Notes: a model not told the origin generated them from the sequence alone. DNA of 64,000 nt from Myxococcus dinghuensis (GCF_024198235.1 NZ_JAKCFB010000013.1:1-64000); one strand, 5' to 3'. Positions 34,818-43,434 are shown, numbered from the stretch's first letter. Numbers and translations: made by a program.

Positions 34818-35216
34818 ATGTCGGACATGAAGATCCGCGTGCTGGTGGTGGACGATGACCAGGAGCAGTTGACCCTGGCGGAGCGCTCGCTCTCCTCCTT
34901 CGGCTTCGACGTACGCACACACCGCTCGTCGCTCGGCGTCTCCAACCTGGTGCGCACGACGACGCCGGACCTGGTGCTGCTGGACGTGAACATCCCCGCG
35001 CTGACGGGGGACCGGGTGCTGACGCTGGCCCGGGCGCAGGCCCCCGCCGGGACGCGCTTCATCCTCTTCTCCGCCTCGGACGAGTCGCAGCTGCGGGCGC
35101 TGGCGCTGGCCTCCGGCGCGGACGGCTACATCACCAAGAGCACGCAGGGCGAGGAGCTGGCGAAGAAGCTGCACGCCATCCACGCCAAGGGCCGCGCCGC
35201 CACGGCGGCCTCCTAG
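34818..35216 (+). CDS. Single-domain response regulator, paralogue of the one at 29864
   Basis: The 132-residue receiver has VLVVDDDQEQ, phospho-Asp in VLLDVNIPALTG, FSASDES and the Lys in YITKSTQGEELA. It shares long stretches with the receiver at 29864-30268 (GVSNLV, SASDES, LALASGADGYI, QGEELA). A purine-rich GGGGGAGGAG sits only ~2 bp before ATG 34818, which would better suit ATG 34827; the difference is three residues. No output domain is present. The preceding kinase is its likely phosphate donor. A perfect hairpin separates it from the convergent ABC1 kinase gene. Confidence 0.9.
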   Translation: MSDMKIRVLVVDDDQEQLTLAERSLSSFGFDVRTHRSSLGVSNLVRTTTPDLVLLDVNIPALTGDRVLTLARAQAPAGTRFILFSASDESQLRALALASGADGYITKSTQGEELAKKLHAIHAKGRAATAAS

Positions 35217-35223
35217 CGGGCCC

Positions 35224-35243
35224 GGGGGCCGCGCTCGGCCCCC
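35224..35243. terminator. Perfect hairpin shared by two convergent genes
   Basis: GGGGGCCG (35224-35231) pairs exactly with CGGCCCCC (35236-35243) around the tetraloop CGCT, in the 36-bp gap between the receiver gene and the ABC1 kinase gene. It has the right place for a bidirectional terminator. Confidence 0.65.
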
Positions 35244-35252
35244 ACGCGGCCT

Positions 35253-36557
35253 TCAGCCCAGGCGCTCCGCCATCTCCAGGAAGACGCCGCGGAAGTCGCC
35301 GTGCGCGCCGATGAGGCGCAGGTTCTGGGCGAGCCCGCCGGTGGAGCGGAAGAACATCACCGCCTCCGGGGGCGGCTTTATCTTGAGGAAGCGCGGCGCG
35401 TGGCGCGTGAAGTGCCCGCGCATGTCGCGGGGGATTTCGCACGACGCGTAGTCGTAGGGCGACAGGCGCATGGGCCGCCCGGCGATGTGGAGCACCTCGC
35501 GGATGAGCTCCGCGGCCTCCTCGTCCGGCAGCTCCACGGTGAAGCCCACCTCGCGGCTCAGGGGCAGCACGTCGACGGTCTCCAGCCGCATGGCCTGCTG
35601 GAACATGCGCCGGTTGGCGGCGACGAAGCGCGGGCTGAAGCGCTTGATGGAGCCGAAGTCCAACAGGCCCAGCCGGCCGTCCGGCATGACGAGGAAGTTG
35701 CCCGGGTGCGGGTCCGCGTGGATTTCACCCGCGCCGAAGAACGGGCCATACGTCGCGCGGATGAGCTGGCGCGACACGCGGAAGCGCTCGTCGTTGGACG
35801 CGCCGGTGACGACCCAGTCCTTCAGGGTGGGCCCCTCCAGCAGCTCCAGCGTGAGCACGCGCCCGGTGCTGTGGCTGGCGATGACGGCGGGCACGTACAG
35901 GTCCTCCAGCGAGGCCACGCTGCGCGCGAAGCCCTCCGCCAGCGAGGCCTCGCGGCGGTAGTCCAGCTCCAGCAGCAGCTCGTCGCGGAACTCCTGGAAG
36001 TACGCCGAGCCGTCCATCAGCCGCGACGCCTTGCCCACCGTCTTCACCACCATGCCCAGGTTCTCCATGTCGTGGGCCATGGAGTCGGCGATGCCGGGGT
36101 ATTGCACCTTCACCGCCACGGGCCGGCCGTCCGGCAGCACCGCGCGGTGGACCTGGCCCAGCGACGCGGCGGCGAGCGGCTCGCGGCTGAACTCCCGGAA
36201 GGCGTCCTCGGGCGCGGCGCCCAGCTCCTGGCGCACCACGCGGGCGACCATGTCGTAGGACATGGCGGGGGCCTGGTTCTGCAGGCGCGCGAGCACCTGG
36301 CGCACCTCCGGGGTGAGCAGGTCCGGGTCCATGGAGAGGGCCTGTCCCAGCTTCATGGCCGCGCCCTTGAGCTCGCCCAGGGTGGAGACCAGCTTCTCCG
36401 CGGCCCCCTTGCTGAGCAGGTCCGGCGTGCCACCGGCCAGGCGCTTCGCGCCGCTCTTGAGCACGTCCGCGCCCACCTGCATGGACAGGCCGGCGAGCTT
36501 GCGCATCCGGGTGAAGCGTCCCTGGGGGGGAAGGGTGTCGTCGGAGTCGGAGGCCAT
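35253..36557 (-). CDS. ABC1/UbiB-family atypical protein kinase
   Basis: The 434-residue protein shows the ADCK/UbiB family marks: the KxGQ motif in KLGQALSMDPDLL, the Ala-rich loop AAASLGQVHRAVL replacing the Gly-rich loop, VAVKVQYPG with the ATP-binding Lys, the catalytic EIHADPHPGNFLV and the metal-binding LLDFGSIKRF. The family acts in coenzyme Q and lipid metabolism or as an ATPase. No C-terminal membrane helix pair, as in E. coli UbiB, is seen. It follows the Ser/Thr kinase by 80 bp. Its leader can form a hairpin, GAGGAGG 36566-36572 with CCTCCTC 36585-36591, that would hide the only Shine-Dalgarno-like stretch. Confidence 0.9.
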   Translation of the reverse strand: MASDSDDTLPPQGRFTRMRKLAGLSMQVGADVLKSGAKRLAGGTPDLLSKGAAEKLVSTLGELKGAAMKLGQALSMDPDLLTPEVRQVLARLQNQAPAMSYDMVARVVRQELGAAPEDAFREFSREPLAAASLGQVHRAVLPDGRPVAVKVQYPGIADSMAHDMENLGMVVKTVGKASRLMDGSAYFQEFRDELLLELDYRREASLAEGFARSVASLEDLYVPAVIASHSTGRVLTLELLEGPTLKDWVVTGASNDERFRVSRQLIRATYGPFFGAGEIHADPHPGNFLVMPDGRLGLLDFGSIKRFSPRFVAANRRMFQQAMRLETVDVLPLSREVGFTVELPDEEAAELIREVLHIAGRPMRLSPYDYASCEIPRDMRGHFTRHAPRFLKIKPPPEAVMFFRSTGGLAQNLRLIGAHGDFRGVFLEMAERLG

Positions 36558-36637
36558 GGGTACCCGAGGAGGATTAACGAGGAGCCTCCTCCAGGACGCA
36601 AGGTACACCTCCCGGCCCCACATGGCCGGCCGCCGGG

Positions 36638-38476
36638 CTACCGGGGCGTGGGGGTGTTGCGCAGCCGCGCTCGGAGGGCACGCCAGCGCTTGAGCCCATC
36701 CAGGTCCAGCGGGTCCATGCGCACCGCCTGCTCGTAGGCGGCGAGCGCCTCCTGCAGCCGGCCCACGGACGACAGCGCGTCTCCCGACAGCCGCTGCACC
36801 GCCGCCCGGCCGTCCCGCCCCGGGTTCTCCGCGAGGAAGCGGCGGCGGCAGTTCTCCAGCGCCGTCACGGTGAGGCCCGCGGCGAGGCAGCGCTCCACCC
36901 CCTCCACGTTCCCCAGCCGCGCGTCGTACTCCACCCGGCGCTCCACGTGCCCCAGCACGTGCAGGGCGCCCGTCACCCGCTCCAGCACCCGCTCGAGCTG
37001 GGCGCGCTGCCCCAGCGACAGGGAGCGGGTCTTGAGGGGCTCCAGCGCCGCGCGGGCCCGGCTGGCGCCCGTGCGCACCATCTCCAGCGTGGCGTCGCGG
37101 GGCACCTCCAGCACCACGTAGTGGTCACCGGAGAGCCGCGCGCGGAAGCCCTGGAGCACCCGCTCCGCCACCGCGTCCTCCTGCATGGGGGACGGCGGCG
37201 GCGTGGGCGGCTCCAGCCGCACCCCCGACTTCAGGCGCGCCAGCGCCTCCTGGAAGGCCGGCGACGTGTCGCGCAGTTGCACGCCGAAGCCCGGGGACAT
37301 GCGCCACGCGCGCGCCTGCTCCGGCGTGACGTGCCGCACCACCTGGCCGGTGCAGGCCAGCTCGCCTCCGGGGAGCCGCAGCAACAGGCCCACGTCCGAC
37401 AGCAGCGGCGGGGGGGGCGTCTCCGTGTGCAGGAAGAGGCCGGCGCGGCCCACCCACTCGCAGCGCAGCTCGTGCGAGTGCGGCGCGCCGGCGACGCGCA
37501 CCCGGGCCATGAAGCCGGGGTCGACGGGCTCCGGCTCCGGCGCGAGCGCGGTGGCCAGCGCCGCGCGCAGGTCCGCGGCCTGGGCGAAGCGGTCCTCGGG
37601 GCGCTTGGCCAGCGCGCGCAGCAGCACGCGCGACAGCGCCGGGGGCACGCCCGGGCGCACCTCGTGGGGCGGGGGCGGCGGCTTCTGGAGGTGCCCGATG
37701 AGCACCTCCGCCGCGGTCCGCCCGGTGAAGGGCACGCGCCCGGTGAGCAGGTAGTAGCCCAGCACGCCCACCGCGTAGATGTCCGTGCGCGCGTCCACCG
37801 TGTCGTCGCCGCACTGCTCGGGCGCCATGAACTCCGGCGTGCCCAGCAGCACGCCCACCTCGGTGGTGTGCAGCCCCGCCGGACGCGACAGCAGCTTGGC
37901 GATGCCGAAGTCCAACAGCTTCACCCGCAGCCGGCCTTGCGGCCCGGGCACCAGGAAGACGTTGGCCGGCTTGAGGTCGCGGTGGACGATGCCGTGCGCG
38001 TGCGCGGCGCCCAGCGCGTCACACACCTGCGAGAGCAGCTCCACCACCACCGACGGCGCCAGCGGCCCCTTGGCGAAGGCCGCCAGGTTCTGCCCCTCCA
38101 GGTACTCCATGACGAGGTAGGGGCGCCCGTCGCGCGTGTCCAGGTCGTACAGCGCGACCACGTTCTCGTGCTGCACCACCGTCAGCGTGCGCGCCTCCGA
38201 CAGGAAGCGGGCGACGAGGTCCGGGTCCTGCGCCAGGTGCGCGTGCAGCACCTTGATGGCCACGCGCTTCTGGATGAGGGCGTGCTCGGCCAGCATCACC
38301 GTGCCCATGCCCCCGCGGCCCAGCTCCTTGAGCAGCTTGAAGTGGCCCAGTTGCTGCCCCACCAGCGACCCCGTGGCCGCGGGCGGCGGCGTGGGCGCGG
38401 GCGTGACCACGCCCATCATCGGCGGCGGCGTCCCCGCGTACAGCATCGTGGGCGGCGGCGTCCCCGCGTACAGCAT
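36638..38476 (-). CDS. Ser/Thr protein kinase with PilZ-like and TPR regions
   Basis: The 612-residue protein opens with a duplicated MLYAGTPPP peptide. The kinase domain (~45-310) has GRGGMGTVMLAEH, VAIKVL, HGIVHRDLKPANVFL, DFGIAKLL and TPEFMAPEQ. A ~100-residue region (FMARVRVAGAPHSHELRCEW to FGVQLRDTSPAFQEAL) resembles the PilZ-like domain often attached to myxobacterial proteins. A helical DnaJ-like stretch (YVVLEVPRDATLEMVRTGAS) and a TPR-like C-terminus follow. ATG 38476 is chosen because GGAGG stands 8 bp upstream; a longer frame reaches a GTG at 38689. No membrane helix is present. Confidence 0.9.
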   Translation of the reverse strand: MLYAGTPPPTMLYAGTPPPMMGVVTPAPTPPPAATGSLVGQQLGHFKLLKELGRGGMGTVMLAEHALIQKRVAIKVLHAHLAQDPDLVARFLSEARTLTVVQHENVVALYDLDTRDGRPYLVMEYLEGQNLAAFAKGPLAPSVVVELLSQVCDALGAAHAHGIVHRDLKPANVFLVPGPQGRLRVKLLDFGIAKLLSRPAGLHTTEVGVLLGTPEFMAPEQCGDDTVDARTDIYAVGVLGYYLLTGRVPFTGRTAAEVLIGHLQKPPPPPHEVRPGVPPALSRVLLRALAKRPEDRFAQAADLRAALATALAPEPEPVDPGFMARVRVAGAPHSHELRCEWVGRAGLFLHTETPPPPLLSDVGLLLRLPGGELACTGQVVRHVTPEQARAWRMSPGFGVQLRDTSPAFQEALARLKSGVRLEPPTPPPSPMQEDAVAERVLQGFRARLSGDHYVVLEVPRDATLEMVRTGASRARAALEPLKTRSLSLGQRAQLERVLERVTGALHVLGHVERRVEYDARLGNVEGVERCLAAGLTVTALENCRRRFLAENPGRDGRAAVQRLSGDALSSVGRLQEALAAYEQAVRMDPLDLDGLKRWRALRARLRNTPTPR

Positions 38477-38480
38477 CGTG
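38421..38480. repeat. Exact 30-bp tandem duplication at the start of the kinase gene
   Basis: Bases 38421-38450 and 38451-38480 are identical. On the minus strand they encode two successive TMLYAGTPPP units at or next to the kinase N-terminus, and the second copy includes the preferred start codon. This offers a slippage-prone site: gain or loss of one unit keeps the frame. Confidence 0.9.
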
Positions 38481-39319
38481 TTCCCCTCCGCGGGCGTGTT
38501 GCGCTCCACGGGCGTGTTCCGGTGCGGACGCACCCACGTCGGGCACTCACTCGGATCAGAGTGAGGAGGAACACAGGAGCAGATGACGTTGGGGACGAAC
38601 ACGGGGAATGGAGAGGAGGCGGGTACAGGGGTCGGTGCGGACTGCTTTGCGAGCCTTGTGCCACCCGCGCATTCAAATCCGTGATTCACGGACCTTCACG
38701 CGAAGGTGTTGAAGTGCTTCAGGTTCCGGACAGTGACGAGGAGCTTCAGACCTCCGGGTCGAAAGTGTCCCCCGTTCCTCCCGGCATAAACTACAGCCAT
38801 TTGGTTGAAAACATTACCGCCTGACTCTCTCTCGCGGAGGTCGCTTCGGGGATTCCTTTGTAGTCCGTCACGCTTCACGGTTTTCCCCGAGTCATGCGTC
38901 GTTCTCAGCCCATCCGCCCGTCGACACCGCCCTACGTGTAGACGCATGAGGTCGGGATTCTTGAAGGAAACACGTGACGCGCGGCGACGGGGAAGGTGGC
39001 GGAGGGGTGCCGGGGCACGGCCGCGCGTCGCGGAGGATCATCCCGCGCGGGGGGGATGAGACATCCGCCGGAGGTGCCATGGGCCTGGGCGGCCCCGACG
39101 CGCTTCCAGCGGGGGCCACCCGGAGGGGCACCCTGCCTCGGCCCGGCTCACGCCCGGGCTTGCGACAGGACACCCCTCCGGATGGCATGACGAACGCGGC
39201 TCCCCGCGCGCTCACGGACGGCCCGCGCGCGTACCCTCCGCGAGGACACCTCGCGTCCGGGTCATCCGCTCACGCGGGCCCTGGACGCGGTTCTGGTCCC
39301 CGCGGAGGACCGCGAAGCT
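38477..39319. other. 843-bp gap upstream of the Ser/Thr kinase, without a credible gene
   Basis: The first ~210 bp are an in-frame extension of the kinase frame on the minus strand. Bases ~38690-38960 are noticeably richer in A and T than the surroundings and are the likely site of the kinase promoter. From ~38970 to 39319 the DNA is again very GC-rich; the open frames there have compositions unlike the neighbouring proteins (Gly/Pro/Arg strings). I see no tRNA, clear hairpin or repeat. Confidence 0.5.
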
Positions 39320-39808
39320 TCAGTTGATCTCCGGCTCGCAGAAGCCCTCGGCCGAGCACCCGAGGCCGTTGCAGCACACGACGCTCTCGTCGCACGCGGC
39401 ATCGACGGGCGCGCACGTGCCGCCGCCGCCGTCCGACCCGCCGCTGCCGCCGTCCGACCCGCCGCTGCCGCCGTCCGCCTCGCCCTCGCAGGCACCGAGG
39501 AGGTCACCGTGCTTCTCATGGGCCTTCACGGCCGCTACGCCCACGGAGATCGTATGTGCGTTGGCGGGGTTGCCCGGCGGGATGTGACACAGCGTGACCT
39601 CGAGCTGGTCCACGACGCCACCCTCGGACGCCTCGCCCTTGTTGCCTTCATTGCCGGTGGGAGTTCCATCGGTGGAGGGGGCCGCCTCCAATCCGTCCGT
39701 CGCCGGCTCGCGCCCGTCGGCTCCAGGAGAGCCACCACACGCGCCCATCAGCAGCGCGCACAGCGCCAGCGTCAACGAGGAAACAACCACGCGGTTCGGA
39801 CTTCGCAT
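39320..39808 (-). CDS. Modular Cys-rich lipoprotein
   Basis: The 162-residue protein starts at ATG 39808 with GGAG 7 bp upstream. It has a lipoprotein signal (VVVSSLTLALCALLMGACGG). After a Gly/Asp/Thr linker comes a compact domain VTLCHIPPGNPANAHTISVG followed by AHEKHGDLLGACE, a recurrent extracellular motif (LCHIPPG--NAHTI---AV-AH--HGD--G-C). A GGSDGGSGGSDGG linker is coded by a 21-bp DNA repeat at ~39420-39480. The end is a knot-like Cys motif: CAPVDAACDESVVCCNGLGC followed by SAEGFCEPEIN, with eight Cys in total. It is likely on the cell surface; function unknown. It is divergent from the S41 peptidase gene. Confidence 0.8.
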   Translation of the reverse strand: MRSPNRVVVSSLTLALCALLMGACGGSPGADGREPATDGLEAAPSTDGTPTGNEGNKGEASEGGVVDQLEVTLCHIPPGNPANAHTISVGVAAVKAHEKHGDLLGACEGEADGGSGGSDGGSGGSDGGGGTCAPVDAACDESVVCCNGLGCSAEGFCEPEIN

Positions 39809-40147
39809 GAACATTCTCCAGTTTCGGGTGTACGGGTGGCGAGTGTCCCGAGAGCGCCCAGACACCGTGCGCTCGCCGCGAGGAGTCCCTCCACGACCTG
39901 AGACACGTCACATGTCTCGAGTGCGAACTGGAGCCCGTCTCATCCGGCCCCTCCAGCACCTCCTCGAGCACCGCCACCACGCGCTGAAGACCCAAGCCCC
40001 TCGCTCGCGGCCACCGACTCACTGGGGTGACACGTCATTTGGCGGACGAGCAGAAGTTTGCAGTGAGCCGCTGGGGGAACGGACAGGCGCGAGGGCGTGA
40101 AACCTTTTCGTGGCCACGGATGTCAGGAGGCGCCATCGGAGGTGACG
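39809..40147. other. 339-bp divergent intergenic region with a palindrome
   Basis: This stretch separates the divergent lipoprotein and S41 peptidase genes and must hold both promoters. GAGACA (39900-39905) and TGTCTC (39913-39918) form a 6-bp inverted repeat with a 7-bp spacer, an operator-like layout. The last ~80 bp carry an alternative GTG (40097) in frame with the peptidase. No gene is credible inside. Confidence 0.45.
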
Positions 40148-42460
40148 GTGAAGCGCTCACGCGGCGGGTGGATGTTCGCCTGGACGGGTTGTGTCCTCAT
40201 CGGGGCGATGGCCATGAGCCCGTGCCTCGCATTCGCGACGGGGGCGTCCGACGCGCACGCGCGGAGCGACGAGGCCTCGCGCAACGCAGCGGTCCTGGGT
40301 CGGGTCTGGGGGCTGGTGAAGTACACGCACCCCGCCCTCGCCTTGCACGAAGAGGACTGGGACGCGGCCCTCGTGGAGGCCCTGCCCGAAGCGCTCGCCG
40401 CCACCACGCCGGAGGCACTGGAGCACGCCGTCTCCGGCATGCTCCGTCGACTGGATGACCCGCTGACCCGCATCGAGGATGCACCGCCCGCCGGGGCTCC
40501 GTCGGGAGCGCCGCGCCCGCTGTCCCGCTGGGTGGGAGAGGTCCTCGTCCTGGACCTGGACCGCCGCTACGCCAACCTCCACGCGCTCTATCCGGCGATG
40601 CGCGCGCTGGAGCCCGAGCTCGCGCGGGCCCGCCACGTCATCCTGGACCTGCGCGCCCGTGGCACCGAGGAAGCGCGGTGGATGGAGATGTCGCTCGGGT
40701 TCCTGGAGCAGTCGCTGCCCTCGGAGCCCGTGAGCGCGCCCGCCGAGCGCCTCCGTCAGTACTCGGGGTTTCCCGCGCAGCGAGGCCCCAGCTCGGGAGA
40801 CTTCACCACCTCCTTCGAGACGCGCATGCCTCGGATGTTCACGCCCGCGCCCGGCACACCGAAGCGCTCGGTGGCGTTGCTGGTCAACGCGCGCACGCCG
40901 CTGACACCGCTGCTGCTCGCCTTGCGCACCTCGCCTCGGACCTCGCTCGTGGCCCAGGGCGCACTGGATGAGTCCACCACCGTCCGCGTGAAGCGCATGC
41001 GCCTGCCCGGGGGGCGCGACGTGGTGGTGCGCGCGTCGGAGCGGGTCTTCCCGCCAGGCTCGCGGGGTTTGCGCACGGACGTCACCGTCGGCAATGACAC
41101 GGCCCCCGGAGATGCCGGCCCCGCGTTCCAGGCCGCGCTCCGGTTGCTGCGCACGGGGCCCGGCAAGGCGCTTCCACGCGAGAGGACGGAGGCCCGGGTG
41201 ACGCCGAGGAGCGCGACGGTGGATGTGTCCTCGACGACGCCCTACCCGTCCGAGCCGTATCGATTGCTCGCGGTCATCCGCTTCTGGAGCGTGATGCGGT
41301 TCTTCCATTGCGACCCATCGGCGCTCGGAGACTGGGACGCGGTGCTCCCGGAGGCGCTGTCGCAAGCCCGCGCGGCGACCGATGCCCGCGAGTACGCCCG
41401 CGCCGTGTACATGCTGGCGGCGCGTGTGCGAGACGGCCACGTCTTCGTCGCGGAGGCGAACGTGCCGCTGCGCTCGCTCGCCGAGGGCAACGTGCCGCTG
41501 GTGCTCCGTCCCATCGAGGGGCGCTTCCTCGTGACGGAGCTTCCCGCGCCCGAGGCCGCGAGAGCGGCGGGTATCTCCGTGGGCGATGAAGTGGTGTCCG
41601 TGGATGGTGAGCCCGTGGCCACGCGCGCGGCGCGATTCCGCGCGCTCCTGGGGGCATCACACCCCGCGGCCCAGTTGGAGCGAGTGGCCAGCCTGCTGCT
41701 CGCGGGCGCGGATGGCGCGCCGGTGGAGGTCATGTTCCAAGGCGTGGATGGGCGGTTGAAGGAGAGCCGGCTGCCGCGCTCGCGCGACTTCCTGCCCTTC
41801 CTCCGCGAGCCGCCGCGCGACGACGCGCCCTGGCGGATGCTGGAGGACGGCGTGGGCTATGCCGACCTGCGGCTGCTCCGCGCGGAGTCGGTGGACGCGC
41901 TGCTGGAGGCGATGAAGGACACGCGCGCGCTGGTCCTCGACCTGCGCGGCTATCCGCAGGGCAGCACGTGGACGCTCGCGCCCCGCCTCAACACGCGCGG
42001 CGCGACCACCGCCGCCCGCATCACCCGCCCCTTGCTGTCTGGAGGTGAAGGCCGGGAGCTGCGCTTCCAGGACACGCTGCCCACGACGGAGCGCCCGCTC
42101 TACGGAGGCCGCGTCGTGGTGCTCGTCGACGAGCGCACGGTGAGCCAGGGGGAGTACACGGCGATGATGCTCCGCGCCGCGTCCGGGGCGACGCTCGTGG
42201 GCAGCGCCACCGCCGGAGCCGTGGGCGACACGACGAATGTCTGCCTCCCTGGAGACATCTGCGTCCTCTTCACCGGCCAGCGCTTCGAGTGGCCCGACGG
42301 ACAGCCCGCCCAGGGCACGGGGCTGAAGCCAGACATCGAGGTGCGGCCGACGGTGAAGGGCTTGCGCGCCGGACGCGACGAGGTGCTCGAACGGGCTCGG
42401 GCACTCCTGCGTGAGACGACCCGACCCGCGGGGAGTCTCACCTCCTCGAAGTCTCGCTGA
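40148..42460 (+). CDS. Tandem S41-type (tricorn/CtpA-like) serine peptidase, first module probably inactive
   Basis: The 770-residue exported protein starts at GTG 40148 with GGAGG 5 bp upstream. Signal: FAWTGCVLIGAMAMSPCLAF. It has two related halves. Half 1 opens GRVWGLVKYTHPALA and contains ALLVNARTPLTPLLLALR. Half 2 (from ~370) opens VIRFWSVMRFFHCDP, has a PDZ-like region (AARAAGISVGDEVVSVDGEP) and the catalytic motif VVLVDERTVSQGEYTAMML, with Ser ~666 as nucleophile, then GSATAGAVGDTTN. In half 1 the Ser position is lost (RTPLTPLL). The active half resembles S41 peptidases of the tricorn-core type. It probably cleaves peptides in the envelope. Confidence 0.8.
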   Translation: MKRSRGGWMFAWTGCVLIGAMAMSPCLAFATGASDAHARSDEASRNAAVLGRVWGLVKYTHPALALHEEDWDAALVEALPEALAATTPEALEHAVSGMLRRLDDPLTRIEDAPPAGAPSGAPRPLSRWVGEVLVLDLDRRYANLHALYPAMRALEPELARARHVILDLRARGTEEARWMEMSLGFLEQSLPSEPVSAPAERLRQYSGFPAQRGPSSGDFTTSFETRMPRMFTPAPGTPKRSVALLVNARTPLTPLLLALRTSPRTSLVAQGALDESTTVRVKRMRLPGGRDVVVRASERVFPPGSRGLRTDVTVGNDTAPGDAGPAFQAALRLLRTGPGKALPRERTEARVTPRSATVDVSSTTPYPSEPYRLLAVIRFWSVMRFFHCDPSALGDWDAVLPEALSQARAATDAREYARAVYMLAARVRDGHVFVAEANVPLRSLAEGNVPLVLRPIEGRFLVTELPAPEAARAAGISVGDEVVSVDGEPVATRAARFRALLGASHPAAQLERVASLLLAGADGAPVEVMFQGVDGRLKESRLPRSRDFLPFLREPPRDDAPWRMLEDGVGYADLRLLRAESVDALLEAMKDTRALVLDLRGYPQGSTWTLAPRLNTRGATTAARITRPLLSGGEGRELRFQDTLPTTERPLYGGRVVVLVDERTVSQGEYTAMMLRAASGATLVGSATAGAVGDTTNVCLPGDICVLFTGQRFEWPDGQPAQGTGLKPDIEVRPTVKGLRAGRDEVLERARALLRETTRPAGSLTSSKSR

Positions 42461-42556
42461 GCACGCGGTCGCACGACGCCGCCGTCACATCAGCAATACG
42501 ACGAAGCGTCACGACACGAGCGCCATCCGGAGGCCTGCATCCGCGCGACGCCCCCA

Positions 42557-42577
42557 GGGCCGCTGTGTCCGCGGCCC
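42557..42577. terminator. Hairpin between convergent S41 and TPR genes
   Basis: GGGCCGC (42557-42563) pairs perfectly with GCGGCCC (42571-42577) around a 7-nt loop in the 147-bp convergent gap. Position and stem suit a shared terminator; there is no T-run. Confidence 0.5.
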
Positions 42578-42607
42578 ACCTGATGGAAGGTCGGAGCACC
42601 GGTCGAA

Positions 42608-43360
42608 TCACACCGGCGTGGCGACGCGAGCACGCCGCCGCATCAGCCAGTAGCCACCGAGCCCCAGCACCAGCACCAGCACCAGGCCCCGGGGCACGAG
42701 GAAGAAGAGCCGACGCTGGCTCACCCTCTGGAGCCGCAGCTCGAGGTCCCTCACTCGTTCGGAGTCACCGAGGGAGCGGGCAAGTCGCGCCTGTTCCCGG
42801 GCGCCGTCCTCGTTCCCCGAGGACAGGAGGATGAGCCCGAGCAGGGCGTGGCCATCCTTGTCGTCGGGACGCAGCTCCGTGACTCGCACCGCGTGGGTCC
42901 GCGCCCCCTCGAGGTCGTGGGCCAGGTAGGTGAGCAACGCGCGCTCCGCATGGGCCTCGACGTCGTCGGGGTTCTTCTGGAGTCTCTCGGCGAGCGCGTC
43001 CCGGACCTCCGCGAGCGCGGCCACCTGACGCCGGAGGGAATCCCGCCACTGCACGGCCTCGATACGGTCCACTCCGTCGAGCCCCAGCTCGAGCGCGCGC
43101 TCCATGGCGCGGAGGGCCTCCTCGTATTGGGACTGCGGGATGAGCATGCGCCCGACCAGGAAGTGCGTCCGGGGGTTCTCCGGGGCCTCGTCGACCAGCC
43201 GCTGGACGTTCCGCTGCGCCTCGGTGAAGTCACCACTCATGGCCTTCAGCGCGACGTCGGCCTGGTCGTACACGGCCTGGAGTTCGGCGGTGTATCGCGG
43301 AGCCCCCTTCGTTTCGGGTGCCTGGAAGAGGAAGAGGAGGGTGAGCGCCAACGCGTGCAT
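42608..43360 (-). CDS. TPR protein with signal peptide and C-terminal membrane anchor
   Basis: The 250-residue protein has an N-terminal hydrophobic segment (HALALTLLFLFQAPE), about four TPR-like units (AQRNVQRLVDEAPENPRTHF, EEALRAMERALELGLDGVD, EAHAERALLTYLAHDLEGAR, DGHALLGLILLSSGNEDGAR) and a final membrane helix (GLVLVLVLGLGGYWLMRRRA) with a basic tail. The TPR part would face the periplasm. It probably scaffolds an envelope complex. The DUF998 gene upstream on the same strand is separated by 74 bp. Confidence 0.8.
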   Translation of the reverse strand: MHALALTLLFLFQAPETKGAPRYTAELQAVYDQADVALKAMSGDFTEAQRNVQRLVDEAPENPRTHFLVGRMLIPQSQYEEALRAMERALELGLDGVDRIEAVQWRDSLRRQVAALAEVRDALAERLQKNPDDVEAHAERALLTYLAHDLEGARTHAVRVTELRPDDKDGHALLGLILLSSGNEDGAREQARLARSLGDSERVRDLELRLQRVSQRRLFFLVPRGLVLVLVLGLGGYWLMRRRARVATPV

Positions 43361-43434
43361 GGGACTCCCGAGTGTTGCAACTCGGTTGTATCACATCACC
43401 GCTCCGGGCTCTCGAAACCCTTTCCGGGCGAGGG

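Noticed and set aside
35253..36557. UbiB proper, for ubiquinone synthesis
   Set aside because: Family motifs fit, but no ubi or menaquinone gene is adjacent and the C-terminal membrane helices of UbiB are not seen, so only the family is named.
38974..39327. Possible 117-residue gene on the plus strand
   Set aside because: Gly/Pro/Arg-rich, no ribosome site, no protein-like pattern.
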